DNA from: Nonomuraea pusilla
Lineage (GTDB): Bacteria; Actinomycetota; Actinomycetes; Streptosporangiales; Streptosporangiaceae
Length of the DNA: 64,000 bases
Assembly (NCBI RefSeq): GCF_900109355.1
Contig: NZ_FOBF01000001.1
Span: forward strand, 310,001 to 374,000
Direction: 5' to 3'
Below the pieces are notes generated by a model. The model saw nothing but the letters and a program-made list of their open reading frames with translations. It had not been told where the DNA came from and made no database searches. Made by a program: the position numbers and the translations under genes. Below, one piece after another: positions 34,844 through 44,334 of the stretch; the stretch's first letter is position 1, and every line of letters starts with the position of its first letter.

Positions 34844-35431
34844 TCAGCGCTTGGCGGTCGCGGTGATGCGGGCGTAGCCGATGACGTGGGCGGACAGGGC
34901 GAAGGAGGCCAGGGCAGGGGTGGCATTCCGCGGGACGCCCGCGTCGGCCACGTCCAGCGCCAGGACGGTCAGCTCGTATCGGTGCGGGCGGTCGCCCGCA
35001 GGCGGGCACGGGCCCAGGTAGCCGGTCGCGCCGGTGTCGTTGGCCCCGTTGGTGACGTCCTCGGGGATCGAAGTGGCGGAGGCCGGGATGTCGCGGACCG
35101 TCCAGTGCCAGAAACCGCTGCCGGTCGGGGCGTCCCGGTCGAACATGGTCACCGCGAAGCTCTTGGTCCCGGCAGGGGCGCCCGACCACGTCAGGGCGGG
35201 GGCGGCGTTCTGGCCGGTGCAGCCGAAGCCGTCGGCGTAGGCCCCGGCGGGGAACGTGCCTGCGGCCAGGTCGGGGCTTTGCACGTGGAACCTGGCGGCG
35301 TGGACGGGGACGCCGGCGCGCACCTTGTGGTAGCCGAAGCCGGGCGCCCCGGTGGTGGCCGCCGAGGCGGTCCCGGCAGCGGCGGCCACCGTGACGGCGG
35401 CGACGGCCAGGGCGGTGAACTTGCGCTTCAT
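34844..35431 (-). CDS. secreted YbhB/YbcL-type PEBP-family protein
   Basis: A 195-residue phosphatidylethanolamine-binding/Raf-kinase-inhibitor-like protein. An N-terminal signal peptide ends near ASAA (about residue 25). The family motifs are APALTWSGAP, DRDAPTGSGFWHW and the GYLGPCPPAGDRPHRYELTV segment, which form the anion-binding pocket. ATG at 35431 is preferred because GAGGAG precedes it. It is divergent from the XRE regulator, which probably controls it. Ligand unknown. Confidence 0.9.
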   Translation of the reverse strand: MKRKFTALAVAAVTVAAAAGTASAATTGAPGFGYHKVRAGVPVHAARFHVQSPDLAAGTFPAGAYADGFGCTGQNAAPALTWSGAPAGTKSFAVTMFDRDAPTGSGFWHWTVRDIPASATSIPEDVTNGANDTGATGYLGPCPPAGDRPHRYELTVLALDVADAGVPRNATPALASFALSAHVIGYARITATAKR

Positions 35432-35563
35432 GTCTGCTCTCCTCAAGGTGTGGCGATGTGCTCTTCACCCTTCCGCCCCGGCTCGGCGGGTGGCCAGGCG
35501 CTCGGGAGCCTGGTACCCGGCGTGCCACCCTGGGGATACGCCCCTTCTGCCATCCTTGTCGGC

Positions 35564-36400
35564 ATGCGACGCGATGAGCTGGGAGCTTTCCTGAGGGCAG
35601 CCCGGGAACGGCTGACCCCCCAGGAGGCCGGGCTGCCTGGCCGTGGACGGCGGCGCACGCCCGGGCTTCGCCGCCAGGAGGTGGCCGAGCTCGCCGCGGT
35701 CAGCGTGGAGTGGTACATCCGGCTGGAGCAGGGCCGGGTCGGCACGCCCGGCTCAGCCGTACTCGATGCCGTCGCCGCCGCGCTGCGGCTCAGCCCGGCC
35801 GAACGAGTGCATCTCTACCTGGTCGCGCGGGGGGAGGCGCCGCCGCCGCAGTACGTTCCCGCCCCGCTCTCGCCGTCCCTGCGCGCGCTGCTGGACGGTA
35901 TGCCGCTGCTGCCCGCCTACGTCATGGACTTCCGCTTCGACATCCTGGCCTGCAACAACGCTGCCAAGGCGCTGTTCGGCGCCGAGTTCGGGGCCGGGCG
36001 GCTGGGCAACACCGCGCGCATCCTGTTCTGCGAGCCGGACCTGCGGGAGGGCCAGCTCGACTGGGAACGTTTCGCCCGCGAGACCGTCGGCAACCTGCGC
36101 GCCAACAGCGCCCGCCACCCCGGCGACCCGGTCCTGGCCAGGCTCGTGGCCGACCTGCGTGCCGCGAGCCCGCAGTTCGCCGCCTGGTGGGCCAACCAGC
36201 ATGTCGAGGAACGCTCCCGCGGCACCAAACGCATCCTGCGCCAAGACGTCGGGCTGATGACCCTGGCCTACGACATGCTCTGCGCGCTCGACGGCTCGGA
36301 CCAGCGCCTGTTCGTCCTCACCCCGGCCGACCAGGCCACCGAGAACGCCCTGCGCGCCCTTGTCACGGCCCGCTCGACCGCTTTGACCGCCATTGCCTGA
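35564..36400 (+). CDS. XRE-family regulator with MmyB-like ligand domain
   Basis: A 278-residue regulator. Residues 8-85 form the helix-turn-helix (LGAFLRAARERLTPQEAG, RRQEVAELAAVSVEWYIRLE). Residues 100-270 are the MmyB-type PAS-like domain (LPAYVMDFRFDILACNNAA) that binds fatty acids or similar ligands. It is divergent from the PEBP gene across 132 bases. The 46-bp direct repeats bracket both. Confidence 0.92.
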   Translation: MRRDELGAFLRAARERLTPQEAGLPGRGRRRTPGLRRQEVAELAAVSVEWYIRLEQGRVGTPGSAVLDAVAAALRLSPAERVHLYLVARGEAPPPQYVPAPLSPSLRALLDGMPLLPAYVMDFRFDILACNNAAKALFGAEFGAGRLGNTARILFCEPDLREGQLDWERFARETVGNLRANSARHPGDPVLARLVADLRAASPQFAAWWANQHVEERSRGTKRILRQDVGLMTLAYDMLCALDGSDQRLFVLTPADQATENALRALVTARSTALTAIA

Positions 36401-36422
36401 CCGAGGCCACGCGCGCGTCAGC

Positions 36423-36468
36423 GGCCATGCTGGTCGTCGGTGATCGGGATCGGCGCGGAATGCCCTCG
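36423..36468. repeat. 46-bp direct repeat, right copy
   Basis: Matches 34763-34808 at 39 of 46 positions, same orientation, 1660 bases apart. It begins 22 bases after the XRE stop. Confidence 0.75.
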
Positions 36469-36487
36469 AAGCCGCTTGCCGTAGGTG

Positions 36488-36685
36488 TCAGGGGCGGGCC
36501 CCTGACACCGGTAGCCATGAGGTGAGGAGCGGGGCCAGGTCGATGGTCAGTGACGGGGTGGGTTCGTTGATCGCAGGCTCGCCGCTCCGCCATGAGTACG
36601 GACGGAAGGCGAAACGCGCGTCGAACGGGGCCCACCCGTCTTCGTGACGTTCGATCTGGATCTGCTCCCAGGCGGGGGTGGTCAC
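36488..36685 (-). CDS. small hypothetical protein
   Basis: A 65-residue frame from GTG 36685 with good codon bias and the segment RHEDGWAPFDARFAFRPYSW. No family recognised and no clear ribosome binding site. It might be the tail of a larger decayed gene. Confidence 0.4.
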   Translation of the reverse strand: MTTPAWEQIQIERHEDGWAPFDARFAFRPYSWRSGEPAINEPTPSLTIDLAPLLTSWLPVSGARP

Positions 36686-36837
36686 GGGACGACCATGACG
36701 GCGGGTGCGGCGTCGTGGGGATCTGAGGCTGCCAATCCGGAAGGCCCGACCGCACCACTCCACAGCGACCCGAGAACCCGATTGCGAGCTGTCGCCGGCT
36801 CGGACACGATGGTTGATCGACCTGACGAAAGGCGATC

Positions 36838-37815
36838 ATGACACGATCGTTCCTGCAGCCGGACGATGTGCGCGACCTGGTAGCGGCACAGTTCGGCACC
36901 GGTCGGCGGCTGACCGCGCTGGACCGGCTCACCGGCGGCAGCAAGAAGGGCGTCTACCGGCTCCGTCTGGACGACGAGACGACCGTGATCCTCTACGTCT
37001 GGACGATCGAGGAGAACTACTGGCCATCCTCGCCGGTCGTCCCGGACGACCCGTTCACCGACGCTTCGGGCGCGGAACTGTTCGCCGTCAACCACTCCGC
37101 CCTGGCCGCCGCGGGAGTGCGGATCCCACGGCTCCTGATGCTCGACCGCGAAAGCCGCTATCTCGATGCCGATGTCGCCCTGGTCGAGGACGTCGGCGCG
37201 GTGAAGCTCGAGGCGTTGATGGAAGACGACCCAGCCGCGGCTGCCGCGCCGCTGTCCACGCTCGGTGACGCCCTGCGCCGCATGCACACCACGCTCGGCC
37301 CGGAATACGGCAAGCTCGCGGCTGTCACTCGCGGCGAGGCGTCCCAGACACGACGTCCTGAGGACGTCATCGTGGACCGGGCGCTCGGCCACCTTGACGC
37401 CGTGGCGAACCGCGACGCCCGGCTGGGCGAGGCGTATGACCGGATCGCTGGACATGTACACCAGCTTCGTCGTGCGGTCACGGCGCGTGAGAGATACGGG
37501 TTGGTGCACGGCGAACTTGGACCAGATCACGTGCTCGTCACGCCTGCGGGCGAACCCGTCGTGATCGACTTCGAGGGCCTGGCGTACTTCGACGTCGAGT
37601 GGGAGCACGCCTGGCTCCAGATGCGCTTCGGCGACGCGTACCCGGCGCTGCGCCCGGTCGAGCTCGACCCCCACAGGCTGGAGCTCTACCGGTACGCGCA
37701 GGTGCTGTCGCTGATCGAGGGTCCTCTACGGATCGCGGACACCGACTTCCCCGATCGGCAATGGATGCTGGACCTGGCCGAGTGGAACATCGCCAAGGCG
37801 CTCGCCGTCGCCTGA
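36838..37815 (+). CDS. aminoglycoside phosphotransferase-like kinase
   Basis: A 325-residue APH/choline-kinase-fold protein. The nucleotide lobe has GGSKKGVYRLRL near residue 33, and the catalytic loop reads LVHGELGPDHVLV in place of the usual HGDXXXXN, so both the catalytic Asp and the Asn are changed (Glu and His). The metal-binding Asp is in VIDFEG. Such HGE variants are common in actinobacteria and their substrates are mostly unknown. Not a proven resistance enzyme. Confidence 0.85.
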   Translation: MTRSFLQPDDVRDLVAAQFGTGRRLTALDRLTGGSKKGVYRLRLDDETTVILYVWTIEENYWPSSPVVPDDPFTDASGAELFAVNHSALAAAGVRIPRLLMLDRESRYLDADVALVEDVGAVKLEALMEDDPAAAAAPLSTLGDALRRMHTTLGPEYGKLAAVTRGEASQTRRPEDVIVDRALGHLDAVANRDARLGEAYDRIAGHVHQLRRAVTARERYGLVHGELGPDHVLVTPAGEPVVIDFEGLAYFDVEWEHAWLQMRFGDAYPALRPVELDPHRLELYRYAQVLSLIEGPLRIADTDFPDRQWMLDLAEWNIAKALAVA

Positions 37816-38015
37816 CGGCTCAGCTCCAGGAAGAGGCCGGAACAGCAGCTGCTGTGCGGTGCGTGAGGCGCCGGCGGAGATCGCCTCGCACCCGGCGGAA
37901 GGGCGGCCGTGATCTGTGTACCTCTCGGAATGCTGATCTCGGCGCGCGGGCAGCCTGCGGCGCCGCGGCCGCCGGCTGCCCGGCCCCACCGCCGGCGAAG
38001 TCGATCCCGACCCGG

Positions 38016-38498
38016 TCAGGAAGGGGCGAGGGCCTGGAGGGCGGCCGTGATCCCCCTCCTGTCGTAGCCGCCGGTCGGCATGGTGGCGGCGTGGGCGTGG
38101 CGGATCACGCCGTGAGCATCGATGAGGACGCTGCCGGACTGCTGCAGCGACCCGAAGACCTTCCTGCTGAGGCCGACCAGCTCGTGCGGGGTGGCGTGGC
38201 GGCCGACCAGGACGGTGAACGGGATCCGGCGCCTCGCCTTCCACTCCGCCGCCGCCGTGCGGTCCTCGGGGACGGCGACGAGCACCCGGACGTCGCGGGC
38301 GGCGAACTCGTCACGGCGCCGGACGAGGTCCTGGACGTGCCGGTTGCACACCGGGCAGGACGTCGACCGCATGAAGTAGACGAGCACGGCGTGATCGCGC
38401 CGGCGGTCGGACAGGCGGACGGCCTGGCCGTCGGTGTCTTCCAGCACCACGTCGGGCGCCGGTGATCCGGTTTCGAGCATGGCGGAACTCCCCTTCAA
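38016..38498 (-). CDS. AhpC/TSA-family peroxiredoxin
   Basis: A 160-residue thioredoxin-fold protein with the redox motif STSCPVCNRH near residue 47. It has the G-PAPDVVLED start and the ending with a cis-Pro-like loop typical of AhpC/TSA redoxins. It may reduce peroxides using a thiol donor. ATG at 38480 is an alternative start. It lies 29 bases downstream of the ECF sigma factor, in one probable operon. Confidence 0.88.
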   Translation of the reverse strand: MKGSSAMLETGSPAPDVVLEDTDGQAVRLSDRRRDHAVLVYFMRSTSCPVCNRHVQDLVRRRDEFAARDVRVLVAVPEDRTAAAEWKARRRIPFTVLVGRHATPHELVGLSRKVFGSLQQSGSVLIDAHGVIRHAHAATMPTGGYDRRGITAALQALAPS

Positions 38499-38527
38499 CT
38501 CGGGTTGCGGAACATGGTCTGCGCAGG

Positions 38528-39109
38528 TCAGGCGCTGGGGGTTCCGGGGTCGTGCGGGCGGCCGGGCCTCCCCGCCAGGCTGAGCCGGACCCTGGCACGG
38601 GCCCGGTGCAGCTGGGACTTCATCGCCGCGTTGCTCAGGCCGAGCGTCTCCGCGACCCTCCGCCCCGGGTGGCCAAGGACGTCCCGCATGATCAGTACTC
38701 GGCGCTGGACGTCCGGCAGCTCCCTGATCGCCTGCGCGACGAGCTCGGCCTCCAGCCGCCGGATGACCTCCTCCTCGGCGGACGTCGTCAGACCGCCGCC
38801 GACCTCGTCATGAAGGTCGAACAGCAGCCGAGCGCGGCGCAGGCACTCGTTCCGGACGATTCTGAACATCCATGACGCCAGCGCGCCGGTGGCGCGCAAC
38901 GTACCGATCTTCCGGTAGAGGATGATCAGCGCTTCCTGGGCGGCGTCCTCGGCGTCCTGCGGGGACGCGCACAGGTGCTCCGCGAAGCGCCGTACGTGAG
39001 AGTGGGCGCCATGGACCACCGCGGTGATCGACTCCCGGTCACCGGCCTGCGCGGCCTCGATGAGCTGGGTGCTCGCCCAGCCGCGGTCAGCCATGTCCGC
39101 ACCCGTCAC
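38528..39109 (-). CDS. ECF RNA polymerase sigma factor
   Basis: A 193-residue sigma factor with region 2 (DAEDAAQEALIILYRKI) and region 4 (LPDVQRRVLIMRDVLGHPGR, LGLSNAAMKSQLHRARARVR). It precedes the peroxiredoxin and probably controls it. No anti-sigma gene is adjacent. Confidence 0.92.
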   Translation of the reverse strand: MTGADMADRGWASTQLIEAAQAGDRESITAVVHGAHSHVRRFAEHLCASPQDAEDAAQEALIILYRKIGTLRATGALASWMFRIVRNECLRRARLLFDLHDEVGGGLTTSAEEEVIRRLEAELVAQAIRELPDVQRRVLIMRDVLGHPGRRVAETLGLSNAAMKSQLHRARARVRLSLAGRPGRPHDPGTPSA

Positions 39110-39249
39110 TCATCTGCGTCTCCTCCCCAGCGTGACCTTTCACGCATAAGAGGCGTCCAGGCCGCGAAAGGATTCACCTTCAAGTCGGCGGCTGGACGCC
39201 GTGGGCTCGGAGGCGGCCCCCGCGGCCCAGCCGCCGATGGTCATGGGGG

Positions 39250-39369
39250 TCAGGTGATCAGGTCGGCGATCGCGGTCGCCACGGCTTCGGGCTGGGCCTC
39301 CGGGAGGAAGCGACCGCCCGGCAGCACCGTCGTGCGACCGGGGATCTCGGGAGTCACCCGCACAGGCTG
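39250..39369 (-). pseudogene. alpha/beta hydrolase C-terminal fragment
   Basis: The minus strand reads TPEIPGRTTVLPGGRFLPEA then QPEAVATAIADLI and stops, like the C-terminal helix of epoxide hydrolase or haloalkane dehalogenase family proteins. The upstream part is missing because the GlxA-type gene ends here. Confidence 0.55.
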
Positions 39370-40341
39370 TCACGAGCCTCCGACCGTTTCTCCCGAGCCG
39401 TGGTGCCGTGAGCGGAAGGTGCGGCGGTAGGCGTCCGGGGGGACGCCGACCGTGCGGTTGAAGTGCCGGCGCAGCGTCGTCGCGGTGCCCATGCCGGTGG
39501 CCGCCGCGATCGCGTCCACGCCGTCGTCGGTGGTCTCCAGCAGCTCCTGGGCGTGGCGGATCCGCTGGGTCAGCAGCCACTGCAGCGGGGTGGTGCCGGT
39601 CACCGACCTGAAGTGGCGGGTCAGGTTGCGCGAGCTCATGCGCGCCTGGCGGGCCAGGTCCTCAACGGTCAGCGGATGGTCCAGCCGTTCGATCACCCAG
39701 GGGAACAGGTCGGCGAGCGGGTGGTTGCCGGGGGCGGGCACCGGGGTGGTGACGAACTGGGCCTGGCCGCCGTCGCGGTGCGGCGGCACGACCAGGCGGC
39801 GGGCGACCGCGTTGGCGACGGACGAGCCGTGGTCGAGACGGACGAGGTGCAGGCACAGGTCCATGGCGGCGGCCTTGCCGGCGGAGGTGAGCACGCTGCC
39901 GTTGTCCACGTACAGGACGTCAGGGTCCACGCGCACGTCGGGGTGGCGCTCGGCCAGGGCCCGGGTGTGCGACCAGTGCGTGGTCGCGCGCCGGCCGTCC
40001 AGCAGGCCGGCGGCGGCCAGGACGAACGCGCCCGTGCAGAGGGAGGCCACGCGGGCGCCCGCGTCGTGGGCCGCGCGCACCGCTTGGACCAGGTCGGCGG
40101 GCGGGTCCTCGTCGACGTCGGCCAGGCCGGGGACGATCACGGTGCCGGCGCGCGGGAGCCGGTCGAGGCCGTGGTCTGGCTCCAGCAGGAAGCGCCCGGC
40201 CCGTACGGGGCCGGGCCCGCAGACGACGAGGCTGTACCAGGGGTCGGCCAGGTGGGTCAGGTCGGCCCCGAACACCTCGTACGCCAGGGCCAGCTCGAAG
40301 TGCAGCATCCCGTCGGTGACGGCCAGCGCGACGGTCTTCAT
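39370..40341 (-). CDS. GlxA-family AraC-type regulator with DJ-1/PfpI domain
   Basis: A 323-residue regulator. Residues 1-185 are a DJ-1/PfpI-like domain (SLCTGAFVLAAAGLLDGRRA with the nucleophile-elbow Cys). Residues 215-315 are the two AraC helix-turn-helices (LARQARMSSRNLTRHFRSVT, GMGTATTLRRHFNR). The family senses unknown small molecules and activates nearby genes. It is divergent from the saccharopine-dehydrogenase-like gene, a likely target. Confidence 0.94.
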   Translation of the reverse strand: MKTVALAVTDGMLHFELALAYEVFGADLTHLADPWYSLVVCGPGPVRAGRFLLEPDHGLDRLPRAGTVIVPGLADVDEDPPADLVQAVRAAHDAGARVASLCTGAFVLAAAGLLDGRRATTHWSHTRALAERHPDVRVDPDVLYVDNGSVLTSAGKAAAMDLCLHLVRLDHGSSVANAVARRLVVPPHRDGGQAQFVTTPVPAPGNHPLADLFPWVIERLDHPLTVEDLARQARMSSRNLTRHFRSVTGTTPLQWLLTQRIRHAQELLETTDDGVDAIAAATGMGTATTLRRHFNRTVGVPPDAYRRTFRSRHHGSGETVGGS

Positions 40342-40443
40342 GTCCGGAATTGTATGGGTAATGGCGTTTCAGACACTCACGGTGGAGAGCCTGCCCTCGC
40401 CAGGATGTCTGCGGCGGAACAGTCGAGCGGCAGGGGAGCGGCC

Positions 40444-41469
40444 ATGGGGTTGGGGCAGACGGTGGCGGTGTACGGGGCGTACGGGCATACGGGGCGCTTC
40501 GTGGTGGCGGAGCTGAGGCGGCGCGGGTTCGTCCCGGTGCCGTCCGGCCGCGACGCCGGCAGGCTCGAAGCGCTCGCGGCGTCCGAAGGCGGGCCGGGGG
40601 CCCGCGTGGCGTCGGTCGGCGACCCCGCCTCGCTGGACCGCGCACTGGCCGGCGCCGCGGCCGTCATCAACTGCGCCGGGCCCTTCGCCACGACGGCCGC
40701 CCCGGTCATCGAGGCGGCGCTGCGCGCCGGCATCCCGTACGTGGACGTCGCGGCCGAGATCGAGGCCAACGCCGACACGTTCGCGCACTTCGCGGGCCGC
40801 GCCCGCGCCGAGGGGGCAGTGATCGTCCCCGCGATGGCGTTCTACGGCGGCCTCGGCGACCTGCTCACCACCGCCGCCATGGGCGACTGGACGGAGGCCG
40901 ACGAGGTCCACGTCGCGTACGGGCTGAGCGGCTGGCATCCCACTGCCGGGACGCGAGCCGCGGGCGCGGTCTCCAGCCGGCGCAGGGACGGCCGGCGGGT
41001 CCGCTACGCGAACGGGCGGCTGGAGTACCGCCGGGACGACCCGCCGACGCTCGCGTGGCGCTTCCCGGAACCGCTCGGCGTCCGGGCCGTCATCGGGGAG
41101 TTCACGATGGCGGACGTCGTCACCGTTCCCAGCCACCTGTGCGTTTCGGAGGTGCGCACCTACATGACGGTCGAGGCGGCCAGGGAGCTGTCGGCCTCCG
41201 ACACGGCGGCGCCGGCCGATGGGCGGGGGCGGACCGCGGAGACCTTCCTTGTCGACGTCGTGGTGCGCTCCGGCGGCGACGAGCGGCGCGCCGTGGCGCG
41301 CGGCAGGGACATCTACGCCGTCACCGCGCCGCTCGCGGTGGAAGCGGTCGAGCGCATCCTCACCGGACGGACCAGGACGACCGGCGTCGCCTCCGCGGGC
41401 GCGATGTTCGACGCGCGAGACTTCCTCCACGCGCTGTCCCCGGACGTCTCCCCGGAGCTGCCCTCGTAG
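40444..41469 (+). CDS. saccharopine dehydrogenase-like NAD(P)-binding protein
   Basis: A 341-residue protein with an N-terminal Rossmann fold (VAVYGAYGHTGRFVVAEL) and the AAVINCAGPFATTAAPV and IPYVDVAAEIEAN segments of saccharopine-dehydrogenase-like reductases. Substrate unknown. ATG at 40444 preferred, after GGGGAG; another ATG lies in frame at 40405. It is probably induced through the divergent GlxA-type regulator. Confidence 0.86.
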   Translation: MGLGQTVAVYGAYGHTGRFVVAELRRRGFVPVPSGRDAGRLEALAASEGGPGARVASVGDPASLDRALAGAAAVINCAGPFATTAAPVIEAALRAGIPYVDVAAEIEANADTFAHFAGRARAEGAVIVPAMAFYGGLGDLLTTAAMGDWTEADEVHVAYGLSGWHPTAGTRAAGAVSSRRRDGRRVRYANGRLEYRRDDPPTLAWRFPEPLGVRAVIGEFTMADVVTVPSHLCVSEVRTYMTVEAARELSASDTAAPADGRGRTAETFLVDVVVRSGGDERRAVARGRDIYAVTAPLAVEAVERILTGRTRTTGVASAGAMFDARDFLHALSPDVSPELPS

Positions 41470-41649
41470 CGGGCCGGCGCGCCCTTGCCGGGGCGATCTC
41501 CGCTTGGTACCCTCCGGCCCTGAGCACGCGCGAAGACACGGTCCGGTATGGGTTAGTCCGGACGGCGCTCCGGCGCTGAACACCGCACCCCAGCAGGTGT
41601 GACCCGTGCGTCTCTTTCTCTGCCACGCCACGAGGAAGGGACGGCCGTC

Positions 41650-42840
41650 ATGCCGCGTCCACATGTCATCATCGTCGGTGCCGGGCTGGGCGGGCTGTGC
41701 CTGGCGCAGGGGCTGCGCCGGCACGGCATCAGCTTCACCGTGTACGAAGCCGACGACGCCCTGGCCTCCCGCCGCCAGGGCTACCGCATCCACATCGACG
41801 GCCACGGCGACCACGCCCTGGCCCAGGTCCTGCCCGCGAACCTGCACCGGCTGTTCCGCGCCACGTCCGGCCGGCCGCGGCCGAGCACTCCCGTCTTCGA
41901 CGATCAGCTCAACCGGCTGGCCGTCCTGGAGCCCTCCGACGAGGACGTCCACCTGGCGGCCGACCGGTTGACGCTGCGGCGGATCCTGCTGGCCGGGGTC
42001 GAGGACGCCGTCAGGTTCGGCGAGCGGTTCACCGGCTTCGTGACCGGCGCGGACGGCCGGGTCACCGCGCGCTTCGCGGGGGGCGGCGCCGCGACCGGCG
42101 ACGTGCTGGTCGCGGCCGACGGCGTCAACTCCGCGGTGCGCCGGCAGTACCTGCCGCACGCCCGCGTGGTCGACACCGGCCTGCGGCAGCTCTACGGGAA
42201 GGTCCCGCTGACGGAGCGTACGCGGCCGCTGTTCCCCGACGACATGTACGCCGTGTTCACCCCGATCAGCGGCCCCGGCAGGATGTTCGTCGGCGTCGCG
42301 CCGGTGGAGTACCCGGAGCCGCCGGGGCAGGCGGCGGCCAGGCTCGCGCCCGCCGTGCGGCTGGACGCCGACGGCGACTACATGACCTGCTCCTTCGGCG
42401 CGCGCGCCGAGTTCCTGCCGTGCTCCGACGACGAGCTGCGCTCCATGCCGGGCAGTGAGCTGCAGGAGATGACCCTCGGACTGCTCGGCGCCTGGCATCC
42501 CCGCGTCCGCGCGATCATCGAGCACTGGGACCTGCCCTCGGTCTTCCCGATCGTCCTGCGGACCAGCGTGCCGATCGCCCCCTGGCCCACCACCCCGGTC
42601 ACGCTGCTCGGCGACGCCGTCCACGCCATGAGCCCGGCCGGCGGCGTCGGCGCGAACACGGCGCTGCGCGACGCCGCCGCCCTGGCGTCCGCGCTGGGCC
42701 GGGTGGCCCGGGGCAGGCCGCTGCTCCGGGCGCTGGCGGAGTACGAGGCCGCGATGGTCGCCTACGGGTTCGACGCGGTACGTCTGTCGGCGGAGAACGG
42801 TCGCCGCATGCTCGGCCAGGACCCGCTCCCGGCGGCCTGA
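41650..42840 (+). CDS. FAD-dependent aromatic monooxygenase
   Basis: A 396-residue flavoprotein monooxygenase of the PheA/UbiH class: FAD motif IIVGAGLGGLCLAQGL, the DGVNSAVR segment and GDAVHAMSPAGGVGANTALR near residue 310. It hydroxylates an unknown aromatic or antibiotic substrate using NAD(P)H and oxygen. ATG at 41650 follows GGAAGGGACGG. Confidence 0.92.
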   Translation: MPRPHVIIVGAGLGGLCLAQGLRRHGISFTVYEADDALASRRQGYRIHIDGHGDHALAQVLPANLHRLFRATSGRPRPSTPVFDDQLNRLAVLEPSDEDVHLAADRLTLRRILLAGVEDAVRFGERFTGFVTGADGRVTARFAGGGAATGDVLVAADGVNSAVRRQYLPHARVVDTGLRQLYGKVPLTERTRPLFPDDMYAVFTPISGPGRMFVGVAPVEYPEPPGQAAARLAPAVRLDADGDYMTCSFGARAEFLPCSDDELRSMPGSELQEMTLGLLGAWHPRVRAIIEHWDLPSVFPIVLRTSVPIAPWPTTPVTLLGDAVHAMSPAGGVGANTALRDAAALASALGRVARGRPLLRALAEYEAAMVAYGFDAVRLSAENGRRMLGQDPLPAA

Positions 42841-42954
42841 GCGCCGCCGGGGAAACACTCGTCGGACTGGCCCGGTTCGGCCGGGAGTTCCGGACATTCC
42901 GATCGCCGCGCTGGTAGATTGCGCGTGCCGACTGTTGCCGATTCTGGGGGCGGC

Positions 42955-44271
42955 ATGGACGAGCCGTTGGTGGAGGGCGATCCGCTGCGGCTGGGCCCGT
43001 ACGAGCTCGCCGCCCGTCTCGGGGAAGGCGGCCAAGGCGTCGTCTACCTGGGGCGCACCGAGTCCGGTGCGCGGGTCGCCGTCAAGCTCCTCCACCACGG
43101 GCTGCTGGCCGACCCCGACGCGAGGAGGCGGTTCCTGCGCGAGGTGGAGCTCGCCAGGCGCGTCGCCAGGTTCTCCACCGCGCCCGTGCTCGACGCCGAC
43201 CTCGACGGCCGGCGCGCCTACCTCGTCAGCGAGTACGTGCCCGGCCCCTCGCTGCGCGACCTCGTCGCCGCCGAGGGGCCGCGGCGCGGAGCCGCGCTCG
43301 ACCGGCTCGCCGTCAGCACCGCCACGGCGCTGGCCGCCATCCACCGCGCGGGCGTCCTGCACCGCGACTTCAAACCCGGCAACATCCTGATGGGGCCCGA
43401 GGGCCCGGTCGTGATCGACTTCGGCATCGCCCGCGCGCTCGACACGCCGGGTACGGCCTCCACCGGGCCGCTCATGGGGACCCCGTCGTACATGGCGCCC
43501 GAGCAGCTCGGCGGGGAGCCCGTGACGGCGGCGGCCGACATCTTCGCCTGGGGCGTCACGATGGTGTTCGCCGCCTCGGGCCGGCCCGCGTTCGGCGCCG
43601 ACTCCACCCCGGCGGTGATCAACCGCATCATCAACAAGGAGCCGGAGATCTCCGGGCTGGACGAGCCCCTGCGCGGCCTCGTCGTCGCCAGCCTGTCGAA
43701 GGACCCGTCCAGACGGCCGAGCGCCGACGAGCTGGTCGCCCGGCTGACCTCGTTCTCCTCGTCCGCCCCGCCTTCCGCGGCTTCTCCCGCGCGGCGGCGG
43801 CGTACGGTGCTCGCGGCGGTGCTGGGGTGCATGGCGGCGGTGCTGCTCGTCGCCGGAGGCGTGCTGTTCGGGGCGGGCGGCCCGCCGGTGGGCTCGCCCG
43901 CCGAGGGCGAGGCGACGACGTCCCAGCCGGCGGTCCGGTCCACCACGGCGCACCCCGCGTCCCACGCCGCCACGCCGTCGGCCGGCGCCACCGGGCAGCG
44001 TCGCACACCGCCCCCGCAGGCGGGCAGGACGCCGGGCGCCAAGAAGTCGGCGCCGGTGGGCAGGCCGACCCGTACGGCCGACCGGGTGAGCAGCCCGATG
44101 GGCGAGCGGCCCGACGACGGCCGCACCTCCGACGAGCCCGCCCCGCCCCCGGAGCCGACGTCGCAGCCTCCCGCGACCACCGCCCCGCCCTTCCCCACCT
44201 ACAACCCGCCCACGTACTACAACCCCACCCCGATGGAGAACCCCTACACCTGCATCCCGTCGATGTGCTGA
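42955..44271 (+). CDS. PknB-type Ser/Thr protein kinase, membrane-anchored
   Basis: A 438-residue kinase. Residues 12-275 are the catalytic domain: GEGGQGVVYLG, ion-pair VAVKLL, catalytic HRDFKPGN, DFGIARAL and the activation loop ending MGTPSYMAPEQ. A membrane helix at about 287-308 is followed by an extracytoplasmic Pro/Thr/Ser-rich tail ending in PYTCIPSMC with two cysteines. It phosphorylates unknown proteins. The SMI1-type gene 63 bases downstream may be functionally linked. Confidence 0.94.
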   Translation: MDEPLVEGDPLRLGPYELAARLGEGGQGVVYLGRTESGARVAVKLLHHGLLADPDARRRFLREVELARRVARFSTAPVLDADLDGRRAYLVSEYVPGPSLRDLVAAEGPRRGAALDRLAVSTATALAAIHRAGVLHRDFKPGNILMGPEGPVVIDFGIARALDTPGTASTGPLMGTPSYMAPEQLGGEPVTAAADIFAWGVTMVFAASGRPAFGADSTPAVINRIINKEPEISGLDEPLRGLVVASLSKDPSRRPSADELVARLTSFSSSAPPSAASPARRRRTVLAAVLGCMAAVLLVAGGVLFGAGGPPVGSPAEGEATTSQPAVRSTTAHPASHAATPSAGATGQRRTPPPQAGRTPGAKKSAPVGRPTRTADRVSSPMGERPDDGRTSDEPAPPPEPTSQPPATTAPPFPTYNPPTYYNPTPMENPYTCIPSMC

Positions 44272-44334
44272 CCGCCTGCCCGAGTCGGGCGGTTCTTGAC
44301 CACTGTTGGGGGGATTCCCGGTACTCTGCCGGAC

